Assembly: GCA_951394405.1 (NCBI GenBank)
Contig: OX596335.1
Coordinates: 4,464,001 to 4,528,000 of the forward strand
From: Coprinellus micaceus
Lineage: Eukaryota > Basidiomycota > Agaricomycetes > Agaricales > Psathyrellaceae
Length of the DNA: 64,000 bases
Direction of reading: 5' to 3'
The position numbers were made by a program, and so were the translations under genes. Shown here piece by piece: positions 59,074 through 64,000 of this stretch (within the stretch, counting starts at the first letter, position 1; every line of letters starts with the position of its first letter). Below the pieces are notes generated by a model that was given only the letters and a program-made list of their open reading frames with translations, was not told the DNA's origin and did no database searches.

Positions 59074-60704
59074 ATGGAAGCATTCTTCGAGGCGTACGAC
59101 CTCACGCACCTGATGTGTGCTGAGCTCGCTGACGACGAGGAGAGCCTGTATGCTTTGGCACGGACATCTCGTGCTCTGTTCAAACCGAGCATTTCCTACC
59201 TCTGGCGCAATATCGACTCGTTCGAACCCCTGCTTGCTTGCTTACTTCCCAACTCGTGGAGTGAAGCAAGACCGAGTAGGATATTCTCCAACGAGCATAC
59301 CATCGTGGTACGCACATACCATCCGAACCTCGTATTTTAAATTACAGTGCATTCTATTAGCTTCCCAACGGCGATTTTACACACCAAGACCTCGAACGAT
59401 ATTTGAGATACGCACCTTACATCCGGAATATTCACCTCAAGCACACTCGTAAGATGAAGTCCTTGTCTTCACAGCTTCTTGGCGCATTCCAATGGGTGCT
59501 GGGGTTCGAACAGGGCGTATTATCGCCCAACCTCACCTCTTTCGCGTGGCTACCTGACCTCGATCCCTGGTTGGGGCCGATCGTACTCCAACAAATTCCT
59601 TCGACGCTGTCCCTCTTTTTAGGGGACAGAGTTAGGTCGCTCAAATTTACTGTCGGACGCGACCTAGACATCCTAACGGTGCTATCGACGTCGGGGCGCC
59701 CCTCGAACCTCCAACACCTCACCTTTCTCGGCGGTCCCAACGACCCGCTCACAATGCCTCTTACCTCCTATCCCTGGGCTAAACTCGAGTCCATTTCGCT
59801 CACGGCGCCTTCGGCGTCGGCGATTCCACACCTAGCTCGACTCCCGCGCCTCTCTACCATCCACGTAAAGTATATGCGGGACCTGGAACAAGGCCCTGTT
59901 GCGAATACAGTCGCATCAGATCCCTCAAGTTTCAGGGCCCTCAGAGAGATTGGCATCCACGGAAACGAGCTCTCTTACGCCGCCAAGTTCTTCTCCTACC
60001 TCCCTCCAAGTAACTCAGTCCACTACGCCCATTGCTCGACATCCAGTCCCGCTCCACCCGAAGATTGCAACGCCTCGATCGACATCCTCCAACGCCACTT
60101 GAATCCGTCCGAATTGACCTGCCTCGAAGTGCGTGATTTGGTAGATGATGGCTCGAGTTCATTTTCTGGAGGCCAGATGGACGCGGATGATGAAGTGGAA
60201 GGCTATCACGAAGCCATTGTCGACATCTCCCCTCTGTTCAAGTTCACAAACCTCAGGACATTGTTCCTCTCCGTATACCCGCGGGCCCTGGTTACCCCAA
60301 CGGACGCCCAGATGATCCCAAAAAGCTGGCCTAACATAGCGCACCTAGACTTGTGCGGCAGCCTGCCCATCGGACGACCGCCCTCGGTCGACTACGCTCA
60401 CCTCCTTCAGGTCGTAGAAGGGTGCAAAACGCTTCAAGTCCTCGGGCTGCCTTTTGACAGCGCGCAGCTCTACTCTATCGACAAGCTGACGGTCAAGTCC
60501 CCTTCCGTGGAATCCTTCCGGGTCTGTGGGTCTCCGCTTCATCCAGACACTGGGCAGTGGATGAAAGCGATGCTTCGAAAGACACTTCCTCGGCTGAAGA
60601 CCCTGGACACCGCCTATCAGCCGTGGCTACATGTGATGAGCGAGTCGGACACTCTCTGGAGGGACACTGCCGAAGAAATGGAATTGGAAGTTACAGCGCC
60701 CTGA
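59074..60704 (+). CDS. F-box/LRR-like protein D (525 aa)
   Basis: Exons: 59074-59307 and 59361-60704, a 53-nt phase-0 intron in the family position. Start MEAFFEAYDLTHLMCAEL. The F-box-like region contains LYALARTSRALFKPSISYLW, then RNIDSFEPLLACLLP. After the intron come HQDLERYLRYAPYIRNI and leucine-rich segments (NLQHLTFLGGP; LARLPRLSTIHVKYM; NLRTLFLSVYP). The C-terminal signature is HLDLCGSLPIGRPPSVDYAH, VEGCKTLQVLGLPFD and FRVCGSPLHPDTGQWMKAML. It is closest to its tandem neighbour E: same length, same exon sizes and matching segments throughout. The function as an SCF adaptor is inferred. Confidence 0.85.
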
Positions 60705-61193
60705 ATTTTTTGTCTGTTTCTAAGTTTGGTACGTCCCAAAATCCGTTCTGTGGTGGTCATATCTAATATCCAATCATCGCGCCTTTCTCAGCAGCATGCA
60801 GACATAGTTATTTGAACCACCGTTACGCTTTTGACCCTCATCTATCCTCTATGTACTATTTTATCCCACCACCAGCGTGGGCCAAGGACTTGAAGCGATA
60901 CTAATGTCAGCAGCCAGAACCTCGGGCTGGTGGCGTCGTTGTGCCACTAGAAGCACTCTACACTCTCGAAGCATTACAAGGTCGACACTTCGACACTCGC
61001 AGGTCATTCACAGGTTCTTTCCCTTCCGAAACCTGATGGAGAACTGGCACCCCGGCAGACACATTAGCCGCCCGTGGAGCATCTTAGCCCCTATTCCTGT
61101 TTGCACTGCTTTGTAGGGATAGTTACCGGAGTAGCATTCAAACTTTTCTCCTCCGGACCACCACCATCTCCACCAACCACCGCTACCATCGTC
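60705..61193. other. Spacer between tandem genes D and E
   Basis: 489 bases. Contains TCTTAGCCCCTATTCCTG at 61083, matching the block upstream of D. A frame in phase with E stays open back to 61074, but the family start at 61194 is preferred. Confidence 0.5.
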
Positions 61194-62823
61194 ATGCAAC
61201 GCTTTCTCCAGGTTTACGAACTCAAGGATATGGTCTGCAACGAACTCTCGGGAGACCAGAAAAGCTTTTATGCACTGGCACGAACGTGTCGCGGATTCGT
61301 GGAGCCCACCATTGACCATCTTTGGCGCTCTATCGACTCGTTCGAGCCTCTGTTGGCTTGCTTACCTGTCGATTCATGGAGGGAGGAGAGGCACCGCGGA
61401 ATGTTCAGTAACAAAAACACGATTGTGGTAAGCAGCGTCTCCCAGGCTCGCAGTTCAGTTTTCTGATTCGCTTCACCAGTATCCGACTCGCCCCCTCACA
61501 CCAGAAGACCTCGAACGATATTTAGAACATGCGTCCAATATCCGGGAGTTTCGGTTCGAGCATAAGAGTCGGATGAGGTTCTTATCTCCAGAGCTTCTTG
61601 CTTCCCTCCAAGCCATAACGGAAGGGAAGCTTGGTGCACTATCGCCGAGGCTCACCTCTTTTGAGTGGGCTATCGATACCCAGGACCGCCAGTTGAAGCC
61701 GAAGGTGCACAAGCAAATCCCTCTGACTTTACTCCTCTTCGTGGGAGATGGTGTCAACTCCTTCAAGTTTCCTGTTGAGAGGGACCTCGACCTACGACCG
61801 GTTCTATCCACTTCGTGGCGCCTCCCGAACCTCCGGAGTTTCACCCTTTCTGGAGACGCCAACACCACCCTGGAAGCGCCATTTTCCCCTTTCTCCTGGT
61901 CCAACCTCGAATCTATCTCGTTGACGGGTCTCTCGGAGTTGGCGATGCCGCACCTCGCTCGCCTCCCTCGGCTCGCTACCATCCGCATGAAGTACCTGCG
62001 GAACCTGGATCTCGACATGGACGCAGACGCAATCGCATCGGATCCTTCTAGTTTCAGCGCCCTCAAACAAGCCTTCATCCACGGAAATGAGATTCACTAT
62101 GCGGCAAAGTTTTTCCACTACCTCCCTTCAACGAACTCAGTACGCTTTGCCCATTGCTCGACTTCTTGCCCTGCTTCAGTGGAGGAATGCCGTGTCGCCA
62201 TCGACATCCTTGAGGAACAGTTGAACCCTCTCACATTGGAGCGGCTGGAAGTGGGGGACCTGGAAAACGATGGCTCGGGTGGATTCGCCCCCACTCAGAT
62301 CCCCACGGAAGAAGACGATGGCTTTGCCGACGAACCAGCCATCGACATGTCCCCGCTATTCAAATTCACGAACCTGAAGACACTGGTTCTGCGCGTGAGG
62401 CCGAGGGTGTTGGTTACCGAGGCCGAGATTGGGATGGTCGTCAAGAATTGGGAGGCGATGGAGCACCTGGATTTGTGCGGCACATTACCAATTGGACGAC
62501 GACCGACCATTCATTTCCGCCATCTTCTCCAGCTGGTGGATAACTGCAAGGCACTGCGTGTCCTTGGGCTGCCTTTCGATGGCACCGAGCTCGAGGTCGA
62601 TTTGGAAGATGCTCACGACTCTGGAGCGTCACTTGAGACATTGCGTGTGTGTGGGTCCCCCATTCGCGACGTTATGTCTATGCGGGCGGTGATTCGGCGA
62701 ACTTTGCCTCACTTGAAGACTTTGGACACTTTCTACCATGGTTGGTTGGACGTAGCTGGGGGCTCAGATGATCGGTGGTATGAGGTCTCCCGTGTATGGA
62801 ACCAATCCGGATCCGCCTCTTGA
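61194..62823 (+). CDS. F-box/LRR-like protein E (525 aa)
   Basis: Exons: 61194-61427 and 61480-62823, a 52-nt phase-0 intron. The ATG at 61194 (MQRFLQVYELKDMVCNEL) matches the start of D. F-box-like region: FYALARTCRGFVEPTIDHLW, then RSIDSFEPLLACLP. After the intron: YPTRPLTPEDLERYLEHASN, then leucine-rich segments, e.g. MPHLARLPRLATIRMKYLRN and NLKTLVLRVRP. C-terminal signature: HLDLCGTLPIGRRPTIHFRH, VDNCKALRVLGLPFDG, LRVCGSPIRDVMSMR. Exon lengths equal those of D (234 and 1344 nt), so D and E are tandem duplicates without length change. It converges on F. Confidence 0.86.
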
Positions 62824-63081
62824 GGGTACGTTTTGTTGTCTCCGTTACGCAGCGAAGCCCGAAATTCACATAAATGTCAGGCCCGAGCGAGGAGTGCTTC
62901 TCCGTTTTTATATCTCCAAAGACTCTCTTCTCTCTCTTCCCCTACCATAGACTTTGCGCATCTCCGAGGTTGTATTTTCGAAAGACGACGGGGTTCAAGA
63001 CCTCCCCTATTACATACTGATTACCCAGTGAGCTAAATGATTATAGTATTTACAAGCAGCGATGATGGATTACGTTCTAGC

Positions 63082-64000
63082 TCACCACATTGGATCGTGT
63101 AAACTCAGCGCCCGCGCAACCTCGACCCACCGCCTCCAATGAGGTTCAGTTGGTTCCGAGAAGCTGTTATAGCCTAGAATGGGCCGCACGTTCGGAAAGT
63201 TGGCTCGGAGGAAGAACGCGGCGACGCAAGCCGGGTACTCAACCAAGGATCCAGCCACATGAAGGTTCTTCAAGCGCGTGAACGGACCAGCAGGACTCCT
63301 CTCGGCCCCCGTCACGGCTGTGGCGTCGAACGGGAGGCCAAGAGTATGGAGCCTTGGGCACCCTTCGGCAATCTGGAACAGGTGCGTGTAGTCGATCGAT
63401 GGGAGCCGGGTGATAGGGTATGTGCCGCAGAGGTCGAGGTGCTCCAAGTCCGACCACGAGGAGGTGATCATGGGGACCTCACCCGGAGTAACCTGCACCC
63501 TCCCTTCAAACGTCAAAACGAGTTTTGTGAGGTTGGGGAAGACAAAGAGAGGGCGCATGTCAATAACGGCGTGGTCGTGCTCTCGAAGAGGCTCGGCGTC
63601 CATGGGCTCGACCCCAATGTCGGGTATCTCGTTGTCACGGAGCTCCAGAGTCTGCAACGTGGTACTGTTGACACGGTCGCGGACAAGGTTGATGATGTAC
63701 TGGGAGACCAAAGGTGGAGCGCCGGCTTCAGCAGAGATCCTGAGCACGCGAAGGCCAGTGAGTTGGGGGAGGTGTTCAAGGAACTTGGCCGCTGTTGTGA
63801 GACGGTCGCAGGGGAAGCTTAATTCCTCGAGCCGTTGAAAGCTGGTTGAGCTCCTCGAGACCGTCCGCGCGTGCTGGCCAACGATCTCCTTCACGAACTC
63901 GAAAGTGAGGGAGGACAGTCGAGGAAGCGCCGCTAGGTGGGGGATCGTGTCGTCCGATATCTTCCGCAACTTGAGTGACCGAAGCTGGGGCCAAGACGCC
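63082..64000 (-). CDS. F-box/LRR-like protein F, 5' end outside window
   Basis: The frame runs off the window end, so the F-box-like start and the intron lie beyond 64000. The visible 306 codons begin ASWPQLRSLKLRKISDDTI and hold leucine-rich segments (LAALPRLSSLTFEFVKE; LPQLTGLRVLRIS; TTLQTLELRDNEI). The family C-terminal block follows: HLDLCGTYPITRLPSIDYTH, AEGCPRLHTLGLPFDATA, LKNLHVAGSLVEYPACV. The final segment ends RWVEVARALSLHDPMW. This is the most LRR-like of the set; by eye it is closest to A in the C-terminal region. Confidence 0.82.
   Translation of the reverse strand, partial: ASWPQLRSLKLRKISDDTIPHLAALPRLSSLTFEFVKEIVGQHARTVSRSSTSFQRLEELSFPCDRLTTAAKFLEHLPQLTGLRVLRISAEAGAPPLVSQYIINLVRDRVNSTTLQTLELRDNEIPDIGVEPMDAEPLREHDHAVIDMRPLFVFPNLTKLVLTFEGRVQVTPGEVPMITSSWSDLEHLDLCGTYPITRLPSIDYTHLFQIAEGCPRLHTLGLPFDATAVTGAERSPAGPFTRLKNLHVAGSLVEYPACVAAFFLRANFPNVRPILGYNSFSEPTEPHWRRWVEVARALSLHDPMW

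Overview
The window looks like nuclear DNA of a filamentous basidiomycete, probably an agaricomycete. Genes sit on both strands with no operons. They are split by many short introns (43-77 nt) with GT..AG ends. The protein families (large F-box-like families, an annexin with a Pro/Gly/Tyr-rich N-terminus, a two-domain fasciclin protein, a PUF protein ending in DRM-RAYYGY, a DUF726 hydrolase) fit that group. The genus cannot be told from the sequence alone. Exon models below were built by hand from reading frame, splice consensus and paralogue comparison; no alignment or RNA data were used.

Layout. 1-4130: no convincing gene, degenerate ~150-165 bp tandem repeats. 4131-7015: F-box-like gene (copy 1). 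7016-13398: gene-poor, degraded repeats. 13399-16117: 13-exon PUF RNA-binding protein. 16118-21038: gene-poor, with a three-unit repeat at about 17.1-17.9 kb. 21039-23699: F-box-like gene (copy 2, six exons), paralogue of copy 1. 25572-28327 (-): Cys-rich RING/IBR-like protein. 28328-31415: a broken copy of part of that gene and a small terminal-inverted-repeat element. 31416-33348 (-): annexin. 36240-37552: Kv-beta-like aldo/keto reductase. 39919-41777: Ser-rich unknown. 41889-47824: three F-box/LRR-like genes (A, B on -, C on +). 47995-49712 (-): secreted fasciclin protein. 50299-53471 (-): two related unknown proteins. 55082-58696: DUF726 (TMCO4/Mil1-like) alpha/beta hydrolase. 59074-64000: three more F-box/LRR-like genes (D, E on +, F on -, cut by the window end).

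No pathway cluster is visible. The dominant theme is expansion of F-box-type adaptor candidates: eight F-box-like genes from two families in 64 kb. There are signs of duplication (D/E with a shared upstream block), decay (1-nt frameshift in A), differential intron content (copies 1 and 2) and gene-fragment shuffling near a mobile-element relic (29-31 kb). I found no rRNA, tRNA, CRISPR or viral gene that I could support.
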